From contig JACDZG010000065.1 in NCBI GenBank assembly GCA_013426805.1, positions 1 through 39,164 of the forward strand: a stretch of 39,164 bases of DNA. The letters run 5' to 3'. This document shows, one piece after another, positions 7,764 to 14,182 of the stretch; positions within the stretch are counted from its first letter, which is position 1; every line of letters begins with the position of its first letter. The notes under the pieces are model-generated. The model searched no databases and was not told where the DNA came from. It saw nothing but the letters and a program-made list of their open reading frames with translations. A program made the translations under genes and the position numbers. This DNA comes from Chromatiaceae bacterium. GTDB lineage: Bacteria > Pseudomonadota > Gammaproteobacteria > Chromatiales > Chromatiaceae.

Positions 7764-9575
7764 ATGGCCCGCCCGCGACGCCCCGACCCGGCGCAAGCGG
7801 CCCGCGATGCCGGGATCGCCTTGCTGCGGGAGAAGGCGGTGCTCTTGCCCCTGCTCGGGGACATCCATTTCATACCCGACAAGACCCACCTGTTTGTCGC
7901 TGATAAAGGCTGGCTGGCCGTCACGCCCAAAGGGTCGGTGTATCTGCATCCGACCCGCCGCGCGGCACCCGAGGAATGGGCGCGGGTGATCGGCATCGCC
8001 GCGGTCTGTCTGGGCTTCGGCATGGTCCGCGGGCATCCGCCGCAGGAGCTTTGGGAGACCGCCTGCCTGCTCAGCGCTGAGCGGTTCTGCGACGAGTTGA
8101 AGCTGGGGCAAGCGCCGGAGGTCTTGTGGCACGGGCCGGTCGTGGTTCCGGCCGGGGGTGAGGACACTTTGTTCAGCCGGTGGTGTGCCGATGGCGTGGA
8201 GCCATCCCTGGCGCAATGGCAGCGGTCGTGGTGCGGGGACCGGCCGTTCTTCGTGGGGCTCGACGGCACGGGCGGCGACCGTTGGCGCAATCCGCCGGAC
8301 TGGCCCGCCTTGCTGGCGGAGGGCATCGCCCAAGGAGTGGGCCGCGCCTTGCGGGTGGTCGGGGGGCGGGAGACCGCCGCCGGTCGGGTCACCGTAGCCG
8401 ACAGCCCGGCCCAGCGGGCCAAGCGCCGGTTGATGGACAGCTATCCCTTGCTGGGCGCCCTGGCCGCCGGTTTCGATCTGGAGGAAGACCTGGCGCAGTG
8501 CCGACGCTACGACATTCAGGTGGCGGCGATCGATGTCGGGGCGCGGCGGATTTGGATGAATCCGGCGGCACGGCTGAGCCATCCGGAGGCGCTCTTTGTG
8601 TTCGCCCACGAGCTGCTGCATGCCGGGTTGAACCACGGCTCCCGGCGGCGCGGACGCGATCCGTTGCTGTGGAATGTCGCCTGCGATTTCCTGGTCAACG
8701 CCTGGCTGATCGACATGGGTATCGGTACACCGCCCGCGTTGGGCCTGTTGCACGATGCCGCCTTGACCAAGCACACTGCGGAGGAGGTCTACGATCTGCT
8801 GGCCCGCGATCTGCGCCGCGCACGCAAACTCGCCACGCTGCGCGGCCCCGGTCAGCCGGATATGTTGGGCGAAGCGCGGGACGGGCCCTTTGTGGATGCC
8901 GAGGAATACTGCCGCCGCGCCCTGGCGCAAGGGCTGGAGCGGTGTCTGTTCGGCGGCGGGCGCGGCACCGTCCCGGCGGGGCTGATCGAGGAAATCCGCA
9001 GCCTCAGCCAGCCGCCGATCCCGTGGGATGTGCGGCTGGCGGACTGGTTCGACGAGCGATTTCCGCCGCCGGAATTGCGCCGCAGCTACGCCCGACCCTC
9101 ACGCCGTCAGTCCGCCACCCCCGGCATCCCCCGGCCGTCACCACTGAAACCGCCGGAAGAGGAGCGCAAGAGCCGGGTCTTTGGCGTAGTGCTCGACACT
9201 TCGGGGTCGATGCCGCCGCAACTGCTGGGCAAGGCGCTGGGCGCCATCGCCAGCTACAGTCTCGCTCGCGACGTGTATGCGGTCCGCCTGGTGTGTTGCG
9301 ATGCCGCCGCGTATGACAGCGGTTGGGTGGAGCCGGAACGCCTGCTGGAGCGCTTTACGCTGAAAGGTCGGGGCGGCACGGTGCTGCAACCGGGCGTCGA
9401 TTGCCTCCGCCGCCTCGCCGAGCGCGGGGAGTTTCCCCGGCAGGGTCCGCTGTTGGTGATTACGGATGGAGATTGCGAAGACGCGGTGGACATTGCCTTC
9501 CAGCACGCCTTCTTGCTGCCGGAGGGCCGGCGCCTGCCGTTTGCGCCCAAGGGGGAGGTGTTTGCAGTGAAATGA
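7764..9575 (+). CDS. DUF2201-type putative metallopeptidase with VWA-like C-terminal domain
   Basis: A 603-residue protein. A zincin-like motif HELLHAGLNH sits at about residue 282, and a VWA-like domain with the MIDAS start DTSGS lies at about 477, matching the DUF2201 metallopeptidase plus VWA arrangement. It follows the MoxR ATPase by 3 nt, the usual partner pairing, so the two likely act as an ATPase/VWA machine. The N-terminal stretch (about 50-100, GSVYLHPTRRAAPEEWARV) resembles the sequence around the active site (ARRIWMNPAARLSHPEALFV) but lacks HExxH, which suggests a decayed internal duplication; that is inference. Start ATG 7764. Substrate and metal unknown. Confidence 0.85.
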   Translation: MARPRRPDPAQAARDAGIALLREKAVLLPLLGDIHFIPDKTHLFVADKGWLAVTPKGSVYLHPTRRAAPEEWARVIGIAAVCLGFGMVRGHPPQELWETACLLSAERFCDELKLGQAPEVLWHGPVVVPAGGEDTLFSRWCADGVEPSLAQWQRSWCGDRPFFVGLDGTGGDRWRNPPDWPALLAEGIAQGVGRALRVVGGRETAAGRVTVADSPAQRAKRRLMDSYPLLGALAAGFDLEEDLAQCRRYDIQVAAIDVGARRIWMNPAARLSHPEALFVFAHELLHAGLNHGSRRRGRDPLLWNVACDFLVNAWLIDMGIGTPPALGLLHDAALTKHTAEEVYDLLARDLRRARKLATLRGPGQPDMLGEARDGPFVDAEEYCRRALAQGLERCLFGGGRGTVPAGLIEEIRSLSQPPIPWDVRLADWFDERFPPPELRRSYARPSRRQSATPGIPRPSPLKPPEEERKSRVFGVVLDTSGSMPPQLLGKALGAIASYSLARDVYAVRLVCCDAAAYDSGWVEPERLLERFTLKGRGGTVLQPGVDCLRRLAERGEFPRQGPLLVITDGDCEDAVDIAFQHAFLLPEGRRLPFAPKGEVFAVK

Positions 9576-9661
9576 ACGCGGACGTACCGCTGACCGTACT
9601 CGACACCGTGCTGCCGCTCGCCGAGGTCTATGACAAGGTCGCGTTCGGGCCGGAGTCCTAG
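9572..9661 (+). CDS. Possible 29-residue coupled ORF or gene remnant
   Basis: The ATG overlaps the stop of the DUF2201/VWA gene as ATGA and encodes 29 residues (beginning MNADVPLTVLDTVLP) before a TAG. The overlap is typical of a real downstream gene. The product is very short, and a dispersed repeat begins immediately after the stop, so it may be the surviving 5' end of a gene broken by that repeat. No family recognised. Confidence 0.35.
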   Translation: MNADVPLTVLDTVLPLAEVYDKVAFGPES

Positions 9662-9853
9662 GCGGGGACGAAGCGATCCACCAAGGCCCAACGCCGTGGG
9701 CGGTTCGGGCACGACCCCCATGCTGGTTGGTCGGGTGCTGTGCCTGCGGCTCCCACGCGTCGGCGGTGGAGCCGGTGCGAACGCTTGCGTTCCCGGGGGA
9801 GCAAACGGGACGCGGAGCGCCCGCTCGACACTCCCACGCGGGAGCGTGGGAGC
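9662..9853. repeat. Dispersed non-coding repeat with GC-rich hairpins
   Basis: Non-coding stretch between the VWA gene and the truncated UPF0175 gene. It ends in a strong inverted repeat (CTCCCACGC facing GCGTGGGAG around 9828-9855) and contains further short palindromes. Sequence of this type (GCTCCCACGC hairpins) recurs in Chromatiaceae genomes as I remember them. It truncates the UPF0175 gene, so it behaves as an inserted repeat. No transposase. Confidence 0.5.
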
Positions 9854-10036
9854 GAGTGCATCAATGAACTCGCCCCGCGAGAGGCCGGCGATCTCGGCCG
9901 CCCGCCCCTGACTGACGCGCTGCATCTCGTACCACTTCACGGCAGCGGCGATGCGTAGCTCGCGGGCGAATGTCTGCGGGTCCTGGCGGACGCTCGACAA
10001 TGCGCCCTCTTGAATATCGAATGCGATGTGGACCAC
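9854..10036 (-). pseudogene. Truncated UPF0175 family gene
   Basis: The first 61 residues are a clear UPF0175 N-terminus (MVHIAFDIQEGALSS ... RAAEIAGLSRGEFIDAL). Family members usually run about 85-90 residues. Here the frame passes directly into the GC-rich hairpin repeat after FIDAL and then continues meaninglessly antisense to the VWA gene as far as 9254. I therefore annotate only the conserved part and call it a pseudogene truncated by a repeat insertion. A fused but translated product cannot be excluded. Confidence 0.65.
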
Positions 10037-10208
10037 TTTTTCCTCCTGACATTCAGCTGGATGTCGTTGCGCCGTACCGTCACGCCTTGGTCTTCCCCCG
10101 GCGACCCGGGGCGGTCGCCGCCGGGGTCTCGATCAGGCTCCTCAGCGCCGCCTTCGCGGCCGGTGAACTGCGGCTGCGGATCAGTTCATCGATCAGGGGC
10201 AGCGGGTC

Positions 10209-10495
10209 GTGGATATCCGCGACGCCTTCGCCCGGGCGTGTCGTTATGCTGGGATCACGGATTTCCATCCCCACGACCTGCGACACACCTGCGCCGCGTG
10301 GTTGGTAACCGACGGCGCGCCCATGGCGGAGCGATCCGTGACCTTCTCGGTCACAGCACGATCATGATGACAGAGCGGTGCGCGCACTTGGCTCCGGAGA
10401 ACTTGCGATCGACGGTGGCCCGCTTCGATGCGTCACGTCTACGTCACGTTGCCACCGGAGAGCCCGGCCAGTCACCCGAAAAAACGGTGTAAAGG
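10209..10495 (+). pseudogene. Remnant of a tyrosine recombinase (phage-type integrase), catalytic end
   Basis: Translating 10209-10330 gives DAFARACRYAGITDFHPHDLRHTCAAWLV, the HxLRHT box of a tyrosine recombinase. The homology then jumps frame near 10330, consistent with loss of one G, and continues IRDLLGHSTIMMTERCAHLAPEN to a stop at 10490-10492. The catalytic tyrosine of the usual TERYAHLAP motif is a cysteine (TGC). The N-terminal and core-binding parts are absent. It is therefore dead by truncation, frameshift and active-site loss. It lies 15 nt from the 3' end of a tRNA-Leu gene, the classic position for an integrated element. Confidence 0.75.
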
Positions 10496-10507
10496 CTTGA
10501 TATTGAA

Positions 10508-10592
10508 TGGTGCGCGGAGGGGGACTCGAACCCCCACGGGTTGCCCCACTGGAACCTAAATCCAGGGCGTCTACCAATTCCGCCATCCGCGC
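10508..10592 (-). tRNA. tRNA-Leu (TAG anticodon)
   Basis: The minus strand reads GCGCGGATGGCGGAATTGG... with a leucine-type long variable arm. The anticodon stem CTGGA/TCCAG encloses loop TTTAGGT (anticodon TAG). The T arm is GGGGGTTCGAGTCCCCC, the acceptor stem GCGCGGA/TCCGCGC is perfect, discriminator A, and CCA is encoded. The 3' end faces the integrase remnant. Confidence 0.95.
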
Positions 10593-10885
10593 TGAACGGC
10601 TGTCCGGCGGAGGCCGCCGCGTGACGGGGGCTCCGCTTGGGGCGGGGTCAGGAACAGCCACGGCTGGGGGGCGGTGGCCGATCCGTCGTCAGGCAATGCA
10701 TCGCCTGTCTGCGGGCCTATTCTACACCGGATGGGCGTTGCGCGAGACCCGGACGCGGTTCGCAAAGCCGGTGGATGCGGCGCACGTGATCGCCCTGCTC
10801 ATCCATGGCACTGGAGGAATCCGGCATCCCGCCGGAATGACGCCGCAACTGAGGTGATTACCGGGAGAGGATCTGCCGACGTGGG
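10593..10885. other. Intergenic stretch without recognisable gene
   Basis: I find no ORF resembling a protein and no RNA gene. Several short frames are open on both strands only because of high GC content. It carries the upstream region of the tRNA-Leu gene on the minus strand and ends at the second palindromic element. Confidence 0.4.
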
Positions 10886-11025
10886 GGCCTTTGTCATAAA
10901 CCCGGCCACCGCAGGATCGGCACGGTCGTCGGTCCGCACAGCGGACCCTACAGGTCACAGTGTTACCGTAGGGTCCGCTGTGCGGACCGGACCGCACCGG
11001 ACCGGACTGGACCGACCGTCCGCGG
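10886..11025. repeat. MITE-like palindromic element, copy 2
   Basis: Related to the element at 6465-6630. The left end GGCCTTTGTCAT resembles the other copy's terminal repeat with one change. The core has perfect 21-nt inverted arms at 10931-10951 and 10968-10988, separated by 16 nt. The right end stops at CCGTCCGCGGC against the stop codon of the next gene and lacks the terminal repeat, so this copy is truncated or its boundary has decayed. The tandem duplication of copy 1 is absent. Confidence 0.7.
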
Positions 11026-11415
11026 CTAATCGTGACTGTGACTGTGCCCGTGGCCGTGCTCCACGCTTTCCGCGCAGGGGGCCGCGGCGGTCAGTTGGCC
11101 GCCCAGGAAGTGTTCCAGCGCTTCGCGGACGGTGCCGCGCGCGCCGGTCGCGGCCTGGATGCCGGCCTGCTCGAAGAACCCGATGGCACGCCCGCCCATG
11201 CCGCCGCTCAAGATCACATTGGCGTTTTGCGCCTTGATGAAATCGGGGATCTGACCGGGCTCGTGCGCCTCGGCAAAGGGGTTGGCCAGCGACTCGGTGG
11301 CGGTCATCACACCGTTATCCAGGTCCACCAGCACAAAGAAGGCCGCGTGGCCAAAGTGCTGGGCGACCAGGCTGTCGAGACCGTCGTTGCTTTCCGCGGT
11401 AACTGCAATTCTCAT
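11026..11415 (-). CDS. NifX/NifB-C-terminal-like (dinitrogenase iron-molybdenum cofactor domain) protein with His-rich tail
   Basis: A 129-residue protein of the dinitrogenase iron-molybdenum cofactor biosynthesis superfamily, the fold of NifX, NafY, NifB C-terminus and ORP. It starts MRIAVTAESNDGLDSLV, has the conserved HFGHA segment and ILSGGMGGRAIGFFEQAGI, and ends in a histidine-rich tail (HGHGHSHSHD) that should bind metal. ATG 11415 is preferred; the frame extends 17 residues further without family similarity. It is the last gene of a five-gene operon with two ferredoxin-ATPases, which points to handling of a metal cluster. The cluster type is unknown. There are no nitrogenase genes in view. 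Confidence 0.85.
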   Translation of the reverse strand: MRIAVTAESNDGLDSLVAQHFGHAAFFVLVDLDNGVMTATESLANPFAEAHEPGQIPDFIKAQNANVILSGGMGGRAIGFFEQAGIQAATGARGTVREALEHFLGGQLTAAAPCAESVEHGHGHSHSHD

Positions 11416-11416
11416 A

Positions 11417-11590
11417 TCAAAATTCCTGATTAATGGAGTGTTCCAAGACCGCTGCCTGCACATCACCGCTGACGGTGATGGCTTGCGAGGTCACGCCGGG
11501 CACTTGCGCCACGGCTTTCTTGATGTCCACGGCCAGGGAGACGGCCAACGGACAGACAAAGGAGGCCTGTTCCAAGGCGGTTTCCTTCAT
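11417..11590 (-). CDS. 57-residue DUF59-like small protein
   Basis: Short protein beginning MKETALEQASFVCPLAV. Its ATG overlaps the stop of the upstream ATPase gene as ATGA, and the gene ends 2 nt before the next start, so it is a real operon member. The segment AVAQVPGVTSQAITVSG resembles the MIP18/DUF59 motif seen in Mrp (RIMAVPGVTAATVDVSW in the mrp gene of this window), and one cysteine sits in a CP pair. I infer a stand-alone minimal DUF59 domain assisting the adjacent Fe-S ATPases. Function unproven. Confidence 0.7.
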   Translation of the reverse strand: MKETALEQASFVCPLAVSLAVDIKKAVAQVPGVTSQAITVSGDVQAAVLEHSINQEF

Positions 11591-12489
11591 GCCGGCGCTT
11601 CCAGGGACGCAAGGACAAGCTCCCACACCGCGGCAATGGCAAGACTGGCCGGGGCCGTGGGCCGAAAGGCGGTCACGGCCTCCCCGGCCACCATGGCAGC
11701 AGCCACGGTCGCATCGAAGGGAATCCGGCCGACGGTCGCCACACCGTCCGCGCGGCAGGAGGTCTCGATTTCCTCGGCGCCCTCCGGGTAGATGTCCGCC
11801 TTGTTGATGCAGACCAGCGCCGGGACGCCAAAATGGCGCAGGGTGCCCAGCACCCGCTGCATGTCGTGCACACCGGCCGCGGTCGGCTCGGCGACGATGA
11901 GCGCCAGGTCGGCGCCGGACGCCGCCGCGATGACCGGACAGCCGATGCCGGGCGGCCCGTCCACCAGGACCAGTTGCCGGTCGTCGTCCAGCGCGCGCAA
12001 CCGGGCACGCTGTTTGACCAGGGTCACCAGCTTGCCGGAGTTTTCCTGTCCGGGGTCCAGGTTGGCGTGATAGAGCGGCCCGTAACGACTTTCCGAGACA
12101 TAGGACTTGCCCGCCACCTGCGGCTCCATGCGGATGCTCTCGGTCGGGCACTGATAGACACAGGCCGCGCACCCGTCACAGGCGATGGGGTCGACCAGGT
12201 ACTGGCCGTCGCGCTCGATGATCGCATCGAACCGACAGACCTCCGCGCAGCCGCCGCACACCAGGCAGGTGTCCTGCTCGATCACGGCCACCTGCCCGCC
12301 CTGGAACGGCTGGGTTTCCAGCACCTGGGGTTGCAGCACCAGTTCCAGGTTGGCGGCATCGACATCGGCGTCGGCGATCACCACCTGGCCGGCCAGACGA
12401 CTCTGCGCGGCCAGGTGCGCGAAGGCGGCGGTGACGCTGGTCTTACCGGTACCGCCCTTGCCGCTCAGGACGATCAGTTGCTTCATCAT
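11587..12489 (-). CDS. MinD-superfamily ATPase with inserted ferredoxin domain (second copy)
   Basis: A 300-residue P-loop ATPase. The deviant Walker A SGKGGTGKTS is at the N-terminus. Two inserted 4Fe-4S motifs follow (CLVCGGCAEVC and CDGCAACVYQCP), then VDGPPGIGCPV and a MinD/Mrp core. It starts ATGATG (12489 or 12486); the first overlaps the stop of the preceding paralogue as ATGA. The family probably binds and transfers Fe-S or mixed-metal clusters using ATP, as in the ORP system of Desulfovibrio, where two such ATPases are encoded with an ORP/NifX-like protein. It is clearly paralogous to the preceding gene but longer, with a different C-terminus. Confidence 0.88.
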   Translation of the reverse strand: MMKQLIVLSGKGGTGKTSVTAAFAHLAAQSRLAGQVVIADADVDAANLELVLQPQVLETQPFQGGQVAVIEQDTCLVCGGCAEVCRFDAIIERDGQYLVDPIACDGCAACVYQCPTESIRMEPQVAGKSYVSESRYGPLYHANLDPGQENSGKLVTLVKQRARLRALDDDRQLVLVDGPPGIGCPVIAAASGADLALIVAEPTAAGVHDMQRVLGTLRHFGVPALVCINKADIYPEGAEEIETSCRADGVATVGRIPFDATVAAAMVAGEAVTAFRPTAPASLAIAAVWELVLASLEAPA

Positions 12490-13346
12490 GGTGCGTACTC
12501 CGCATTCACCCGGTCCTGGATGGCCGCCAGCAGCGCCTGGAAGGCCGGCCGATAATCCGGCGCGGTCTCCAGCAGCGACCGGCCGCGCGCCAGCCCCTCG
12601 GCAATGCGCCGTTCCATCGGGATGCGCAGCAGAATCGGCAAGCCCTGATCGGCGCAGTAAGCATCGACCTTCCGATCGCCAATGCCGTCGCGATTGACGA
12701 CCACCCCTGCGGGGATTTCCAACGCGCGGGCGATACCGACAACCTGTTTCAGATCGTGCAGACCGAACGGGGTCGGCTCGGTAACCAGCAACGCGAAATC
12801 CGCACCGCGCAGGGTCTCCACCACCGGGCAGGAGGCGCCGGGGGGCGCATCCCAGATCTCGAGCGCGGGCCGGCGCAGCGGCGGCCAGCGCTTGAGTTCG
12901 CGGATGATGGGCACGGCCATCGGCTCGCCGACCTGCAGCAGACCCCGCGCGAACTCCAACCCCTCGGCGGTCATCCCGCCCTCCAGCACACCGGTGACAT
13001 GCAGATGTTCGGTGATCGCTCCCTCCGGGCAGAGCCGCGTGCAACTGCCGCAGCCGTGGCAGAGTTCCGGGAACACCAGCGTGGTCTGGCCGAGCACGGC
13101 AATGGCGTGATACTGGCAGACCTCGGCGCATTTGCCGCAGTGGGTGCACAGCGCGGTGTCGACGCGCGGCAGCGGAATGCCGACCTCCTGGCGCCGGTCC
13201 AGCACCGGATGGAGGAAGAGCGCCGCATTGGGCGCCTCCACGTCGCAATCCAGACAACGGACCGACGCGCCGCCGACCAGCGCCAGGCTGGTCGCGACCG
13301 TCGTCTTGCCGGTGCCGCCCTTGCCGCTGGCAACGACGATCCGCAT
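12486..13346 (-). CDS. MinD-superfamily ATPase with inserted ferredoxin domain (first copy)
   Basis: A 286-residue protein. Walker A is SGKGGTGKTT (residues about 7-16). It has a CLDCDVEAPN switch segment, two 4Fe-4S motifs (CTHCGKCAEVC and CHGCGSCTRLCP) inserted at about 67-110, and DAPPGASCPV downstream. It is the paralogue of the next gene and probably forms a heterodimer with it. It overlaps both neighbours by 4 nt, so the operon is tightly coupled. A role in metal-cluster assembly or transfer follows from the family; the target is unknown but is presumably the NifX-like proteins at either end of the operon. Confidence 0.88.
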   Translation of the reverse strand: MRIVVASGKGGTGKTTVATSLALVGGASVRCLDCDVEAPNAALFLHPVLDRRQEVGIPLPRVDTALCTHCGKCAEVCQYHAIAVLGQTTLVFPELCHGCGSCTRLCPEGAITEHLHVTGVLEGGMTAEGLEFARGLLQVGEPMAVPIIRELKRWPPLRRPALEIWDAPPGASCPVVETLRGADFALLVTEPTPFGLHDLKQVVGIARALEIPAGVVVNRDGIGDRKVDAYCADQGLPILLRIPMERRIAEGLARGRSLLETAPDYRPAFQALLAAIQDRVNAEYAP

Positions 13347-13711
13347 CAGTGGCGACCGTCCTGGGTGGCGGCCTGGGCCTGGCTCAGTTCCCCGGCGTTG
13401 AACAGCGCCAGCACGTCGGCGGCGGTGCGCGGCGCGTTGCCGGGCGCGAGATGCATGGCGATCCCCGCGGCGGACAGACTGGCATAGGCCTTGGGACCAT
13501 AGGCCCCACTGACGACCGCCCGCGCACCCAAACCGGCGACGAACTGTGCCGCCTGGACCCCGGCCCCGCCCGCCGCCTCCAGTGCCGGGTTGGCGTGGGC
13601 AGTCCAGGCCCCGGTGTCGCTGTCGACCAGACAGAAGGCGGCGGCGCGCCCGAAGCGGGCGTCGAACGGCGATTGCAGGTTGTCGCCGGCGATGGAGATG
13701 ACGAGTTTCAT
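13346..13711 (-). CDS. NifX/ORP-like protein (dinitrogenase iron-molybdenum cofactor domain)
   Basis: A 121-residue protein beginning MKLVISIAGDNLQSPFDARFG, with ARAVVSGAYGPKAYASLSAAGI and a C-terminus like ORP/NifX proteins. The frame opens at 13846, but similarity starts at ATG 13711. It is the first gene of the operon and overlaps the ATPase downstream as ATGA. With two ferredoxin-ATPases, a DUF59-like protein and another NifX-like protein, it makes an ORP-type cluster. In Desulfovibrio the orange protein carries a Mo-Cu cluster; whether this one does is not visible from sequence. Confidence 0.82.
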   Translation of the reverse strand: MKLVISIAGDNLQSPFDARFGRAAAFCLVDSDTGAWTAHANPALEAAGGAGVQAAQFVAGLGARAVVSGAYGPKAYASLSAAGIAMHLAPGNAPRTAADVLALFNAGELSQAQAATQDGRH

Positions 13712-14182
13712 GTGAAAGGTTCCGCGCATACTGGACAGCGGCCGGCCGGAAGACCGTGCGCTGTAATAAAGTATCGGCAGGTTACAAGAGAACGCGCGCT
13801 CGGGCCGTGAAAATACGCAAGGCCACACCGCCGCGTGCAGCGGCAACCGTGCGATTGCGATGAAGTCCGTTATGTCCCCAGACCCAGTGTGTGTCGTCGG
13901 GCTACAAGCTCTGCGGCCCGCGGCGTCCTGAGAGCCAAACCGGGCGGCATATGCCGCATCGACCGCGGCGGGACGGGCCCAGTCCCGAACGTTTTACCCG
14001 TGGCCCAGCGTTGATTGGAACCGGCAGGTTCGGAGAAAACGTTGCCGACGGGGCGGATGCCCCGTCCGGCCCTTGAGCGAGGTTTCCGGAAACTGTATGT
14101 AGGTGCGACTTTAGTCGCACCGAATGCTATATCGGGCTCCAGCGTCGGGCAGGGTTTCCGGCAGCGGCGGCAACGAGACCAA
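13712..14182. other. Intergenic region with hairpins and presumed operon promoter
   Basis: No gene seen. It must contain the minus-strand promoter of the NifX/ATPase operon just right of 13711, but I cannot assign clear -35/-10 boxes. It holds a perfect palindrome GCGGCATATGCCGC (13944-13957), a GACGGGGC/GCCCCGTC hairpin (14047-14066), and a short palindromic repeat at 14102-14121. The last two may act as terminators downstream of the RCC1 gene. Confidence 0.5.
14102..14121. repeat. REP-like hairpin
   Basis: Perfect 9-bp inverted repeat GGTGCGACT-TT-AGTCGCACC. Units of this form, preceded by TGTA as here, are common dispersed palindromes in gammaproteobacteria. It lies 62 nt past the RCC1 gene stop and could end transcription or stabilise mRNA. 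Confidence 0.6.

Noticed and set aside
7244-8930. Large minus-strand frames opposite the MoxR and DUF2201 genes
   Set aside because: High-GC shadow frames; the plus-strand frames carry Walker, HELLH and MIDAS motifs.
9254-9853. C-terminal 200 codons of the minus-strand frame that begins as UPF0175
   Set aside because: Runs through a non-coding repeat and antisense to the DUF2201/VWA gene; no family resemblance after residue 61.
10080-10286. Minus-strand 68-residue frame (DPLPLIDELIRSRSSPAAK...)
   Set aside because: The sequence looks protein-like in part, but it overlaps the integrase remnant, has no recognisable family and no clear start. It may be the tail of a lost gene; too weak to annotate.
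11026-13711. Nitrogenase cofactor genes (nif) proper
   Set aside because: The NifX-like domains occur in ORP and other families; no nifHDK, nifEN or nifB radical-SAM gene is present in the window.
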